The position numbers were made by a program, and so were the translations under genes. Below, piece after piece: positions 52,932 through 61,858 of a stretch of 64,000 nucleotides of DNA. Positions within the stretch are counted from its first letter, which is position 1. Each line of letters opens with the position of its first letter. The stretch is from CAYMPH01 sp964529415. GTDB lineage: Bacteria; Spirochaetota; UBA4802; UBA5550. Location: contig CAZGWD010000015.1 of NCBI GenBank assembly GCA_964529415.1, forward strand, positions 27,729 through 91,728, written 5' to 3'. Under the pieces are notes generated by a model. It searched no databases and was not told the DNA's origin. It worked only from the letters and a program-made list of their open reading frames with translations.

Positions 52932-54086
52932 TTATTTAAATTTCAGTTTAATACTCACAATTTCAGGCCTGTTGCCTATCCTAATTGGCGGCCCCCATGT
53001 TCCGAATCCTGTTGAAACATAAATATGAGTTTTTCCAATATTCAAATACCCCTTGCTGATTCCAAAAACTTTTTTTGTAATATAATTAATTGGAAACATC
53101 TGACCGTCATGCGTATGTCCGGAAAGATGAAGATCCGCTCCATTGGCAACAGATTCTCCTATTGCAGCCGGCTGATGATCAATTACAATAACAGGAAACG
53201 ACTTATCTGTTTTGTATAAAAGCTCTGACAGACTTTTCCTATGAATCCCGGTAAATCTGGCGCCGCTAATATCATCCCTCCCGACAAAATTAATTCCATT
53301 AATTTTCACTGTCTGGTCTTTTAATAGAAGTATCCTGTGACTCTGCAGATAATTATATGCCTTATCAATTCCGCCGATATATTCATGATTGCCGGTTGAA
53401 GCGATTACTCCGCCGGATGATTTCAAATTCATAAGACAATCACCAAGGTTCTGCCGTATAACAGGCGCCAGGTCTTCATCCAGTATATCTCCTCCGAGAA
53501 TAATGTAATCCGGCTTAAGGGAATTTATTTTTTTTACAAGATTGCCGAGTCTTGTTCTTCCGATAACAGTGCCGAGGTGAATATCAGTTGCAACTGCTAA
53601 TTTAATTTCCCGGGTTCCAGGCACTGTTTTATCAATATATAGTTCAAGCTCTGTTATTTTCGGGGAAACAGCATTTATATATCCTGCAATAACAGTAATT
53701 GTTACTGTTATTGTTACTGCTATGAAAGTATAAAATTTTACTGATTCATAATTAGTTCTAATAATTTCAGGAAGAACAGGAGCAAACCGGCTTATCATCA
53801 TAAAAATATCAATCAACAACACTGCAAAAAAGAAATACAGCATTGCGCCAAGCCAGAAAGATCCTGTCCACACCAACACATCACTTAAAGGCGATATATA
53901 AATTCTTTCAATAATCCGCCCGAGGATGTAGGAAGATGAAATCAGAACAAAAAAAGAAGTATAGTATATTCTCCATTCAGGATATATAGATAACGCGTGC
54001 CATCCTTTTAAATAAATATAAAAATTCAAGCCTGCATAAATTGTTGTAAAAATAGAAATAAATATGAGGAACTGCCACATTTTCAT
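52932..54086 (-). CDS. Membrane-associated calcineurin-like metallophosphoesterase
   Basis: A 384-residue protein with four membrane helices in the first about 145 residues, then a phosphoesterase domain with all five motifs: VATDIHLG, LGGDILDEDL, TGNHEYIGG, VIDHQP and LSGHTHDGQMFP. It is of the YkuE/YaeI type, which dephosphorylates lipid-linked or other phospho-substrates. ATG 54086 has GGAAG in position; the frame is open to 54128. Calcineurin-like metal ligands (Asp, His, Asn) are complete, so the protein is probably active. Confidence 0.88.
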   Translation of the reverse strand: MKMWQFLIFISIFTTIYAGLNFYIYLKGWHALSIYPEWRIYYTSFFVLISSSYILGRIIERIYISPLSDVLVWTGSFWLGAMLYFFFAVLLIDIFMMISRFAPVLPEIIRTNYESVKFYTFIAVTITVTITVIAGYINAVSPKITELELYIDKTVPGTREIKLAVATDIHLGTVIGRTRLGNLVKKINSLKPDYIILGGDILDEDLAPVIRQNLGDCLMNLKSSGGVIASTGNHEYIGGIDKAYNYLQSHRILLLKDQTVKINGINFVGRDDISGARFTGIHRKSLSELLYKTDKSFPVIVIDHQPAAIGESVANGADLHLSGHTHDGQMFPINYITKKVFGISKGYLNIGKTHIYVSTGFGTWGPPIRIGNRPEIVSIKLKFK

Positions 54087-54326
54087 CCCTTCTTCCTTAT
54101 CATAACATTTGAATATTTTTAACTTCACTCAAGCAGGTCGAGACAATCACCGTCATTAAAATTGTCTATAATATTTTTGCAGCATCTGATTTATAATAAG
54201 TTATTTTTAAATCTCATGAAATTAAATATTTCATTTTGATTTATTTACAATTTTCCTTGACGTATAACTTTATGAACAAATATCTGATATTTTTTCTTAA
54301 AACAGTAATTTATTCAGGAAAATTTA

Positions 54327-55127
54327 ATGGAAATACGCCGTATTGAAGAGCAAGAGATAGGACTTGCCCAGGAAATGTTCTCCGGGTCATGGGATTCAAA
54401 TCTTTATCAATTATTTGAAAAATATAACAATGACAGACGCTTCCAGCCGCTTGCGGTTTATAAAAACGGCAGCCTGGCGGCGTTCGGGCAGGCGCTGGTC
54501 TTCGGCAAAACCGCGTGGCTGGGAAATATCTGCGTAAAAAATGCGTACCGCAGACAGGGCATAGGCTCAGCTCTTACATCCGAGCTTGTGAACAGATGCC
54601 TTGACCAGGGAGTCGGCACTGTATCACTCTCAGCCACATATTCAGGCGAAGCCCTGTACAGAAAACTCGGTTTTACCGATGACACGCTCTATGTTTTTTA
54701 CCGCGGAGTATTTTCAGGAGAGATATGCAGCTCAATATCCCCTATACACGAAAAAGAAAAGCGTACAATACTGAACATACATTACAGGGTCACAGGCGAG
54801 GACAAAGACACCGAACTGTTTCCTTATCTTGATTCAGGCTTCAAAATAACCGACCGCTATAACGAGATCACCGGCTTCTACCTTCCTTATTACGGCAACG
54901 GCCTTGTGCTTTCCATGACAGACGACGCCGGGCGTGAGCTCCTGAAGTTCAAGCATATTAACAGGCCGGCCGTGAGCGTACTCTCGGAGGAGAACGAGGC
55001 TGGTATTGAATTTATGGAGACAATGGAATTCAGAAAAACCGGCAACTCAAAAAGAATGTACCTGGGTGAATATAACGAGTGGCATCCGCAGAACCTCTTC
55101 AGCCGCGGCACAACCTATAGCGGATAG
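54327..55127 (+). CDS. GNAT family N-acetyltransferase
   Basis: A 266-residue protein. The N-terminal half is a GNAT fold with the CoA-binding motif (VKNAYRRQGIGSALTSELV, Q/RxxGxG/A, about 71-89). The C-terminal half (about 140-266) is a less-conserved appended domain, as in some GNAT subfamilies. AGGAAAATTTA precedes the ATG. The GC content of the coding region (by eye about 50% around 54460-55100) is clearly higher than that of neighbours, which suggests recent transfer. A direct repeat begins 18 bases after the stop. Confidence 0.82.
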   Translation: MEIRRIEEQEIGLAQEMFSGSWDSNLYQLFEKYNNDRRFQPLAVYKNGSLAAFGQALVFGKTAWLGNICVKNAYRRQGIGSALTSELVNRCLDQGVGTVSLSATYSGEALYRKLGFTDDTLYVFYRGVFSGEICSSISPIHEKEKRTILNIHYRVTGEDKDTELFPYLDSGFKITDRYNEITGFYLPYYGNGLVLSMTDDAGRELLKFKHINRPAVSVLSEENEAGIEFMETMEFRKTGNSKRMYLGEYNEWHPQNLFSRGTTYSG

Positions 55128-55144
55128 CGATTCCCGCCTTTATA

Positions 55145-55285
55145 TTTTCTTTTTAGGAATTTTCAAAATAAAAGCAAAAAGTTTTAACAAGTACTCTGCC
55201 CTACAGGAGTTATAATGCATTTTATAGGAAGTTAAAAATAAGTAAAATTATTGACTTACCGTGTACTTTCAGCATATGTTAATTA
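55145..55285. repeat. 141-base direct repeat, copy A
   Basis: Ungapped alignment with 55841-55981 gives about 24 mismatches in 141 positions, counted by hand. The first half is more conserved (about six mismatches in 67). Both copies run from ttttctttt to gttaatta. The two copies bracket the secreted-protein gene at 55402. A TTGAC box is conserved in both at the right. Confidence 0.8.
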
Positions 55286-55339
55286 TTTTTTTCCTCTTTG
55301 AATTGCTGCAGTCGGGGCTACTATCATTATTTTGTGAGC

Positions 55340-55381
55340 ATCCGGCAATCCATATCGTACAATAAATATTAACTGCCGGAT
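55340..55381 (-). terminator. Stem-loop after the 55402 gene
   Basis: atccggca (55340-55347) and tgccggat (55374-55381) form an eight-base stem with a 26-base loop, at the 3' side of the minus-strand gene. On the minus strand the sequence after it is not T-rich, so it may be only a weak terminator. Confidence 0.5.
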
Positions 55382-55401
55382 AAATTTTGCTTTTACAATA
55401 A

Positions 55402-55809
55402 TTAATTCGGGATTAAAACAACAGAAACCCCAGTTTTCATTGATACAACCATAACCTCTATGCCTTTATTTGATGAAATGTAGAAAATTTCTGTTTTACT
55501 TTTTGTTGAAGTAAATTTTTCTTTTATTGCTATGCCAGCGACCTTATTTCCGGTGTAGAATTTTACAACCTTTTGTGAAATCTGGTCCGCTTCATTGAGG
55601 TTCTTTGCAGGTATGAGGTAATTGATTCCGCGTCCGTATATGATATCCTTGTTTGTGCTTACGGTTTTAACTTCTGGATAAACAGGATACTGTTTTCCTT
55701 CAAAGACTGCAGAACCGTTGCTGACCCCGATCGACTGCGCAGACAGGCTTAATACCATGGTAAAAATAGCTGTCATTATCAGGGATGATACTGTTGTTTT
55801 TTTTAACAT
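55402..55809 (-). CDS. Small secreted protein, unknown
   Basis: A 135-residue protein. The signal peptide (1-24, SLSAQS) is clear. The mature part is beta-rich and has no Cys: FEGKQYPVYPEVKTVST, IIYGRGINYLIPAKNLNEAD and a closing VVLIPN. No family was recognised. GGAGGAAAAA precedes the ATG. It is bracketed by the 141-base direct repeats, and copy B covers its upstream region, so its own promoter may lie within the repeat. Its presence between repeats, near an IS110 remnant, suggests a mobile or duplicated segment. Confidence 0.6.
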   Translation of the reverse strand: MLKKTTVSSLIMTAIFTMVLSLSAQSIGVSNGSAVFEGKQYPVYPEVKTVSTNKDIIYGRGINYLIPAKNLNEADQISQKVVKFYTGNKVAGIAIKEKFTSTKSKTEIFYISSNKGIEVMVVSMKTGVSVVLIPN

Positions 55810-55840
55810 TTTTTCCTCCGGAATTTTTAGTGAAATAAAA

Positions 55841-55981
55841 TTTTCTTTTAAGGAATTTTCGAAATAAAAGCAAAAAGTTTTATCAAGTACTCTGCATTAC
55901 AGGAGTCATACTGAATCTTATAGGCAGCTGAAATCAAGTTAAATTCTTGACTTTCAATATGCTATCAGCAAACGTTAATTA
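55841..55981. repeat. 141-base direct repeat, copy B
   Basis: This is the second copy of the unit at 55145-55285, in the same orientation. It spans the 5' side of the secreted-protein gene and ends at the break point of the IS110 remnant, whose stop codon (55975) lies inside the repeat's gttaatta end. A TTGAC box at the right is shared with copy A. Confidence 0.8.
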
Positions 55982-56262
55982 AATTTTGCACCCGATTTTT
56001 TATGGATCTTGCCTGGTAATACAATCCGGCTTGAAATTCCCGATTTAGTAAGTTTTCTATGTAGGGTAAATCCCATACATCCTGCTTCATAGCATACCTC
56101 AACTGTCCTTTCTTTCTGCAGACGCTTTAGAGTAGAAATATTCTTTTCTTCAGATTTCAGCAGTTGTTTTTCAAATTCAGGTTCATGGTTCATATTTCGA
56201 AAAAGTGAAATTTCCACAGTTTCTTTGTGGACATCGAGACCCACGTAATAAAGATTTTCCAT
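55975..56262 (-). mobile_element. IS110-family transposase remnant (N-terminus only)
   Basis: The 95 residues match the start of IS110 transposases: YYVGLDVHKETVEISLF (first catalytic Asp), then ERTVEVCYEAGCMGFTLHRKL and SRIVLPGKIHKKSG. In full proteins (about 300-400 residues) this is followed by KTDRRDA and the rest of the DEDD domain; here it stops four residues later with AKFN. The other DEDD residues and the C-terminal serine-containing domain are missing, so it is inactive. The 3' break coincides with the end of direct repeat B. The 170 bases upstream (56263-56430) are where IS110 left-end sequence with its bridge RNA would lie; no structure could be confirmed by eye. Confidence 0.8.
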
Positions 56263-56452
56263 TGTGAGATCCTGTTCTTGTATTATGGTAATCTCTGTAT
56301 TTTACAGATAAATCCACATTATTGCAAGTAGGGATCACATTATATTGTCTTGAATTCAGCTGTCTGCAAGATTCAATCTGACCCTTTAACAGCAGGGTGT
56401 TCTATAAAACTTTTAGCTTTTATAACGCAGTTTCTTGAAAAGAAAAAAACAT

Positions 56453-58144
56453 ATGAAAATTAAAAATAAAAAGTATCATTTCAGGTTTAGAATGAGCATT
56501 CTACCGCTTCTTTTGATAGTGATAATTTTGGGGTGTGGCGCACCCGAAAAGGAAAAGCCCCGCGCGGTAAAGGGCGCTATTAATCTGATGAAGTGGAATT
56601 TTGCTCGTGACGGAGCAGTTGATCTAAACGGCGAGTGGGAGTTTTACCGGATGAAACGTCTGACACCGGGAGATTTTGCAAAAGCAGACATCACCGGTGA
56701 GAAAGATTTTATTATTATTCCAGATGATTTGTATCCGGGATTCAATCAATATACTTCCGATTACCTGCTGGGATATGCCACGTACCGATTGAAGATAATT
56801 ACAGATCCAAAAAAAACAAACCGTCTGGGATTGAATATAAACATTGCCCATACAGCATACACACTTTATATCAATGGCGTCCTGATACATCGAGATGGAA
56901 ATTTGACGATGGACCCGGAGCTGATCATTTCGGGGTATTCAAAATCAGTGGCACCTTTGCCCGCGACCAATGGCGTATATGATATTATAATACAGGCTAA
57001 AAATTATCATTTCCCGACCAATAGTTTGAATTTTATTATCGGTATCGGTTCACTGCAGCACTTGACGGGATCTTTACAGAGAAGCAACCTTCTTTCGATG
57101 ATTTTTTTAATTTCGATACTTCTTCTTGGACTCAATCAGCTTGTACTCTATACTTTTGATCGCTCCGAGCCTCTGTATCTCTACTTTGGACTGTCATGCT
57201 TTGGCATGCTGATGTTTATCACCGAGCTTCATAATGAATTCTGGAACTCACTCTTTCCATCCTTCCCCTGGGAAAACACCGGTATATTTATGACCAGTGT
57301 CCTGTATATAGGAAATATGTTCTTCATGGCATATTTACAGAGACTCTTTCCTCTTGATATGTCAAAACGGCTTTTATATATTTATGCGATTATCAGCGGA
57401 ATGATCGCTCTGGCTCTATTTGTATTGCCTGCAGATATATTCTCTCTTCTACATCCGGTCCGTCATATTCATGCAATTGCAGCGATAATTCTTTACATAT
57501 ATATTTCCGTCCGGGCAGCAGTAAAGCGCCGCGAAGACGCCATGATTGTCCTTGCCGGACTAATTTCCACCCCAGTTGGCATCGCACTTGATTTTCTCAA
57601 CAATCTCAATATCCTGGACAGGAATATCGATGCTGAATCATTCAGTATGACGCTTTTTTGCCTGATCCAGACTGTAGCCACTATTAGGAATTTTATTCAC
57701 ACACATCAGCATTCGAAACTGCTGGCTACCGACAACGTAAAATTGAAAGCAGACATAGAGGCTCACGCACTTGATCATCTGAAAAAGGGACAAAGCCCTA
57801 TCACCGACAACATTGAAAACAAGATCGAAGCTGCTATCGATTACCTACAAAAAAATTATACCGAAGACATTTCCCGTGAAAATCTGGCAGCAGCCATGGA
57901 TCTTCATCCGGACAACTTCAGCCGCTACTTCAAGGTTCACACCGGAAAAAAATACAGCGAATATCTAAACGGCATTCGTATTGCCGAAGCGACCAGGCTG
58001 CTCGAAGAAACCAATGAGCCTATTATTGATATCGCAATGAAAGTGGGATATAGAACCCTTCGTAACTTCAACCATGCGTTTATTTCTACAACCGGACGCA
58101 CTCCGAGCGATTTCCGGAAATCGCATCAATCGGACTTGAATTAG
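56453..58144 (+). CDS. 7TMR-DISM membrane receptor fused to AraC-type DNA-binding domain
   Basis: A protein of 563 residues. A lipobox-like signal (VIILGC, Cys near 35) is followed by an extracytoplasmic 7TMR-DISM-like sensor (about 45-190, beta-sandwich type), then seven membrane helices (about 205-415). A cytoplasmic tail ends in an AraC HTH (NYTEDISRENLAAAMDLHPDNFSRYFKVH, and AMKVGYRTLRNFNHAF; about 465-560). DISM modules usually end in kinase or cyclase domains, so this is a one-component variant. The start could be TTG 56435, ATG 56453 or the ATG preceding SILPLLL; no ribosome site separates them. Confidence 0.82.
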   Translation: MKIKNKKYHFRFRMSILPLLLIVIILGCGAPEKEKPRAVKGAINLMKWNFARDGAVDLNGEWEFYRMKRLTPGDFAKADITGEKDFIIIPDDLYPGFNQYTSDYLLGYATYRLKIITDPKKTNRLGLNINIAHTAYTLYINGVLIHRDGNLTMDPELIISGYSKSVAPLPATNGVYDIIIQAKNYHFPTNSLNFIIGIGSLQHLTGSLQRSNLLSMIFLISILLLGLNQLVLYTFDRSEPLYLYFGLSCFGMLMFITELHNEFWNSLFPSFPWENTGIFMTSVLYIGNMFFMAYLQRLFPLDMSKRLLYIYAIISGMIALALFVLPADIFSLLHPVRHIHAIAAIILYIYISVRAAVKRREDAMIVLAGLISTPVGIALDFLNNLNILDRNIDAESFSMTLFCLIQTVATIRNFIHTHQHSKLLATDNVKLKADIEAHALDHLKKGQSPITDNIENKIEAAIDYLQKNYTEDISRENLAAAMDLHPDNFSRYFKVHTGKKYSEYLNGIRIAEATRLLEETNEPIIDIAMKVGYRTLRNFNHAFISTTGRTPSDFRKSHQSDLN

Positions 58145-58549
58145 TTCGTTTCGACTCTTCTTTATAATCCTGAAGTTTTTCTTAATAAGCAAAACAAGCT
58201 CTCCGTGGAAAATTGAAAAATTTCGATGTGATCAAAGCCAAAGATTCCAGCCGGGCTGAGTCCAAATCACATCATACTCTTTTACCTCATTATTTAACCT
58301 CATACCAAAGTAGCAAAATCCTGATGTCATCAGAATTTTGCCAGACAACAATATTTATATAATATATATTACCAAAATCGCCGGGCAAGTTATAATGGCT
58401 GTAAAATTCAATAAACATTTTATGTTTGCGGGCTGAAAGTCAAAATAACCGCTGGTTTAAAAGGAAAAATCAGTTTCACATTTTAGAAGATTTGAAGAAA
58501 CAATTGATATTTCCTTGAAATATGCAATAAAGTAAATAAGGAGAATTAC
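58145..58549. other. Intergenic region with hairpins
   Basis: 405 bases without a gene. It contains a near-perfect hairpin, gcaaaatcctgat/atcagaattttgc, at 58313-58341 with a three-base loop (12 of 13 pairs). A weaker inverted repeat (gatgtgat and atcacatc around 58225-58275) precedes it. The hairpin could end the receptor gene transcript, although it has no T-run. Confidence 0.55.
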
Positions 58550-59518
58550 ATGAAAAAGTTAGTATTTCTGATAACTGCTATAACTGCAGCTGCTGTATTC
58601 ATATCATGCACAAAGAAGCCGGCTCTTGATATGTCGCAGGGTGTGATAACTTTCACAACTGGCGAAGTTGCTATTAACGGCGCTCCTGCAGCAGTAGGAA
58701 TGCAGATAAAAAAAATGGATGAGATAAAAACCGGCGATAAATCGATTGCCGTCATTCAGTTCGGCCAAACTGCTCTAATTACAATAAAAAGCAATTCGAA
58801 GCTCAAAGCAGATAATATTGTAACTAAAAAAGACGCTGAGCAGATTGAACTTTCCCAGTCTGAAGGTTCATCATTCAGCAAGATTGTTAAAAAAGGAACA
58901 GATTATAAAATTAATACACCTACTGCGGTTGCGTCTGTTCGCGGAACTTCCTTTGAATTATCAACTACTGGCAGCAAATCAAAAATTATTATGCTCACTG
59001 GTAATGTCAAGGTTGCTCCGGTAATTGATGGAAAAGCAGATATGGACAAGGCAGTATCAGTTAATGCAGGCCAGACCATTGAATCAACAAAAGAAAAAAT
59101 GACTGTTCCTGAAAAGATAACTATCGCGGATAAAGAAAAGCTTGAGCAGTTCGATAAGATAACCCTGGTTCCGGATGTTGAAACAGTCACCATGAAGAAG
59201 CCCCAGGCTCAAATTGATTCCAAAGATCTGAAAGAAATGGATAAAGCATCAATGATAGTTGTGCCTGAAAATCTTGTTACTGTAATTATTAAAATTGAAG
59301 AAAAAGACCAGCTTAATAAAGAAGAAGTTCAGATGCCAATGACAATTGATGAGCTTTCACAAAAATACGGTCAGCTTTCAATAGTTTCACTTAAAGACGG
59401 CAAGCAATATATCGGCGCATTCAGCCAGAAAGGCAATCGAATGGAGATAATTACTCTTGGAGGCACTATAATTCTTGATCCTGTTAAGGTTAAAAAAATC
59501 AGCCAATTTAAGCAGTAA
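58550..59518 (+). CDS. FecR-domain lipoprotein
   Basis: A 322-residue lipoprotein (lipobox VFISC, Cys near 20). The FecR domain (about 30-150) reads GVITFTTGEVAINGA...VGMQIKKMDEIKTGDKSIAVIQFG...YKINTPTAVASVRGTSFEL, the typical pattern. The C-terminal part (about 190-322) is charged and not recognised. FecR domains in spirochaetes and others are surface or periplasmic and often have no link to iron. AAGGAGAATTAC precedes the ATG. The FlgO/CsgG-like barrel protein and lipoprotein genes follow, 63 bases on. Confidence 0.85.
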   Translation: MKKLVFLITAITAAAVFISCTKKPALDMSQGVITFTTGEVAINGAPAAVGMQIKKMDEIKTGDKSIAVIQFGQTALITIKSNSKLKADNIVTKKDAEQIELSQSEGSSFSKIVKKGTDYKINTPTAVASVRGTSFELSTTGSKSKIIMLTGNVKVAPVIDGKADMDKAVSVNAGQTIESTKEKMTVPEKITIADKEKLEQFDKITLVPDVETVTMKKPQAQIDSKDLKEMDKASMIVVPENLVTVIIKIEEKDQLNKEEVQMPMTIDELSQKYGQLSIVSLKDGKQYIGAFSQKGNRMEIITLGGTIILDPVKVKKISQFKQ

Positions 59519-59581
59519 AAAAATTAAAAAACTCACTGAATTATAGATTGGTACATAAAAAAAAAGCACAGAGATATTATT

Positions 59582-60718
59582 ATGATGAAAAAAATTATTA
59601 ATGTTATGTTCCTGGTTATTTTAATCTGCATTTCTATTCCTCTATTTTCCAAAGGAAAAGAACCTGCCATGGCTGGTGTTGCTGTGATAAAATACCAGAA
59701 CAATACAGGAAGCGCAGACTACGAATGGATTACCAATACTCTCCCCGATGCAGTATTCAGTTCAATGAAAGAGGTATTTGAGTTTAACCGCACAGATCCT
59801 GCTGTTATTGATACAGCTCTCGTGTCCTTTAAAAAAAATGAATTCATACCAAACGCGGTGAACATGGGAGCCATAGCAAAAAGCACCTTATCTGACATTG
59901 TAATTTCAGGTATATATACATACAATAAAGAAACCGATCTTATAGAGATAACCACATACATTTATCACGTTTCAAGAAACGCAATAACTACGCAGATAAA
60001 GACCGAGTCCCCTGTGAGTAACGAGATGTTCAATATTGTGGATCATGTGGCTCTCACGATAGTGGAGCATATCCAGCTTATAGCCGAAGAGGACTATAAA
60101 AAACAGGGCCAGAAAATTGCTGATGAAAAATTGAAGGAGGAAGGCAAACCTGCGAAGCAGCAGAAGATAGTACTGATAAAGGTGCCTGACAGATACGACT
60201 ACTCGAACCTGTATTTTAACATTTCCAATTCTATGATATTCATGCTTGGGCCGCTTGCCCAGACATTACCAATCGGATTAGATCTGAAGCTTAATTTTAC
60301 AAACTCTTACAGGGACATATTCATATACGGCGGAACATTGAGTATAGCAATGATATTTCCTGCTAATGATAAGACAGAATTCACAGGGGCAGGTATTACC
60401 ATAATAGATTTTAAGGCCATGTTAGGATTAAATTTCAACATCAAGCATCAGGTGTTTATTCAGCCTTACATAGGCCTTGGTGGGGCTTTTCAGATTTTTT
60501 CTCTAAAGACAATTGAGTTTACCGGATCAAATCCTCCATATAATACAATAACACAATATCATTTATTGGGCGATTTTTCCACATCTGCAGGTATTAGAGT
60601 TCCAGTCAGGCTCGCAGGCAAAAATATGTTTATAACACCGTTCATGGAGTTCTGCGTATTTCCTGTACATAAAAATTTTGTCGGCTTTATACAGGCCGGG
60701 GTTGGTATAAGCCTATGA
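59582..60718 (+). CDS. Secreted protein, FlgO/CsgG-like N-domain and C-terminal barrel
   Basis: A 378-residue protein. The signal peptide (1-23, LFSKG) is followed by a domain (about 28-165) similar in pattern to that of the 33195 gene (AGVAVIKYQNNTGSADYEWIT, VISGIYTYNKETDLIEI). A charged helical linker is next (about 168-200), and the last about 175 residues alternate as in a beta-barrel (MLGLNFNIKHQVFIQPYIGLGGAF). A fused periplasmic sensor/transport-like domain with a barrel suggests an outer-membrane envelope function. It has ATG-ATG at its start and overlaps the next gene by four bases. Confidence 0.65.
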   Translation: MMKKIINVMFLVILICISIPLFSKGKEPAMAGVAVIKYQNNTGSADYEWITNTLPDAVFSSMKEVFEFNRTDPAVIDTALVSFKKNEFIPNAVNMGAIAKSTLSDIVISGIYTYNKETDLIEITTYIYHVSRNAITTQIKTESPVSNEMFNIVDHVALTIVEHIQLIAEEDYKKQGQKIADEKLKEEGKPAKQQKIVLIKVPDRYDYSNLYFNISNSMIFMLGPLAQTLPIGLDLKLNFTNSYRDIFIYGGTLSIAMIFPANDKTEFTGAGITIIDFKAMLGLNFNIKHQVFIQPYIGLGGAFQIFSLKTIEFTGSNPPYNTITQYHLLGDFSTSAGIRVPVRLAGKNMFITPFMEFCVFPVHKNFVGFIQAGVGISL

Positions 60719-61347
60719 AAACTAAAAAAATAACAATGAAAATATTTTTTATAATATTACTTTTCTCATTTTCTGTTTTCATAACTTCCTGTAACAATAT
60801 TATTCTGGATGGTATGAATCTGGATAATATTATTGATAAGGAAATTGTCTTTCCCAATATCCCTGTTTCAAATTTATCTTCTAATTATGCTAGCTTCAGC
60901 TATTGGGCTAATATTCCTGTAATGTTGACGGATGAGAATGAAGGTTTTTCAGCTGGAGATATAATAGAATTTAAGATAGCAATAAACAGCTCAAGAACAG
61001 AAATGTATTTTTATTTCAGAACAACTACAACTATTGCTGCTAATAATGAAAACTATATAATAGTTTTATCAAACGATCTTGAATGTGATGGAATGAGAGT
61101 AGACCTCGGTGGTGGCTATCCATGGTTATTTCGACTATGCAATAATACCTCTCTAGATAATCCTGGCGGTTCGGTTGCCGCTGGCAATCAGATTGCAGGT
61201 CTTCTTCTTCTCACATCCTATAATAATTACCATACATTAAACGATAAAATATATTTAAGCGTTTATTCTACAATAGGACCAATGCAGACTGTCAATCCAG
61301 TTAACGATTCTGTTCAAGGCAGGTGGGTATGGTTCAGGCCGCAATAG
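60715..61347 (+). CDS. Lipoprotein, unknown
   Basis: A 210-residue protein. The lipobox FITSC near residue 26 marks a lipoprotein. The mature part is beta-rich with many Asn and Ser (IIAANNENYIIVLSNDLECDG, GGSVAAGNQIAGLLLL) and ends in VWFRPQ. No family was recognised. The ATGA overlap with the barrel gene implies translational coupling, so the two products probably work in one envelope complex with the FecR-domain lipoprotein. The direct sequence evidence is limited to the signal and the overlap. Confidence 0.6.
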   Translation: MKTKKITMKIFFIILLFSFSVFITSCNNIILDGMNLDNIIDKEIVFPNIPVSNLSSNYASFSYWANIPVMLTDENEGFSAGDIIEFKIAINSSRTEMYFYFRTTTTIAANNENYIIVLSNDLECDGMRVDLGGGYPWLFRLCNNTSLDNPGGSVAAGNQIAGLLLLTSYNNYHTLNDKIYLSVYSTIGPMQTVNPVNDSVQGRWVWFRPQ

Positions 61348-61416
61348 AAATTATCAAGGAGCTATGTCTCTAAAATTTACTAAATATTTCCTGTTAGTAG
61401 ACTGGAAGTCAAGAAT

Positions 61417-61581
61417 TTAACTGATAAGCTGTGACCTGCTGAACAGGAAATTCGAATGTCCATAAAATGATTTATCGAGATTCCCTTTACTGGTTTCAGA
61501 CAGTCCCTGAATTGTTTCACGGATATTCCCGTTAAAAGAAAGCGGACCCCCGACGAGCCATACAAGCTGTTTCTTTTCCAT
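61417..61581 (-). CDS. Short open frame in a decayed region
   Basis: A possible 54-residue product starting MEKKQLVWLVGGPL. It contains no recognised domain. It lies just downstream of the decayed toxin gene and may be the tail of that or of another broken gene. Reported only because the surrounding 500 bases hold no intact gene. Confidence 0.2.
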   Translation of the reverse strand: MEKKQLVWLVGGPLSFNGNIRETIQGLSETSKGNLDKSFYGHSNFLFSRSQLIS

Positions 61582-61599
61582 AACAGGCACATGTGTATT

Positions 61600-61858
61600 T
61601 TAAAAAAACTGCAGTCAAAAAAACGTTTCCATTGCCATGAAAGCCATCTGACCTTAATATCACCTGCAAAAAATATAGATAAAATCTGCGAATGTCATCT
61701 TCCAGAATTGGCCATGCATGAGGATATGACAGAATATTCAGAATGCTGGAATAAACTTCCAACGAAAAATCTTCACCAGGACCAGGGGTACAATTCTCGT
61801 AGTATGCAACGGCTTCAAAGAATACCGTATCTGCTTAGGGATGAAAAATAAAGATCAT
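61600..61858 (-). pseudogene. Decayed RelE/ParE-type toxin gene
   Basis: Reading the minus strand from ATG 61858, the frame gives IFIFHP, a TAA at codon 8 (61837-61835), then ADTVFFEAVAYYENCTPGPGEDF and SILNILSYPHAWPILEDDIRR. This is the consensus of ParE/RelE toxins paired with TIGR02574 antitoxins (HPEA, AYYEE..PGLG.DF, YP.AWP, RR). After the RR block the reading frame departs from the family (frameshift or divergence). The ATG overlaps the restored antitoxin stop in an ATGA. It is non-functional. Confidence 0.78.

Noticed and set aside
52357..54086. ECF sigma factor and metallophosphoesterase as a linked pair
   Set aside because: They are convergent and share no regulatory sequence; the 11-base spacing alone does not imply a joint function.
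61591..61851. Plus-strand frame of 86 residues
   Set aside because: It is antisense to the decayed toxin gene, whose family motifs read on the minus strand.
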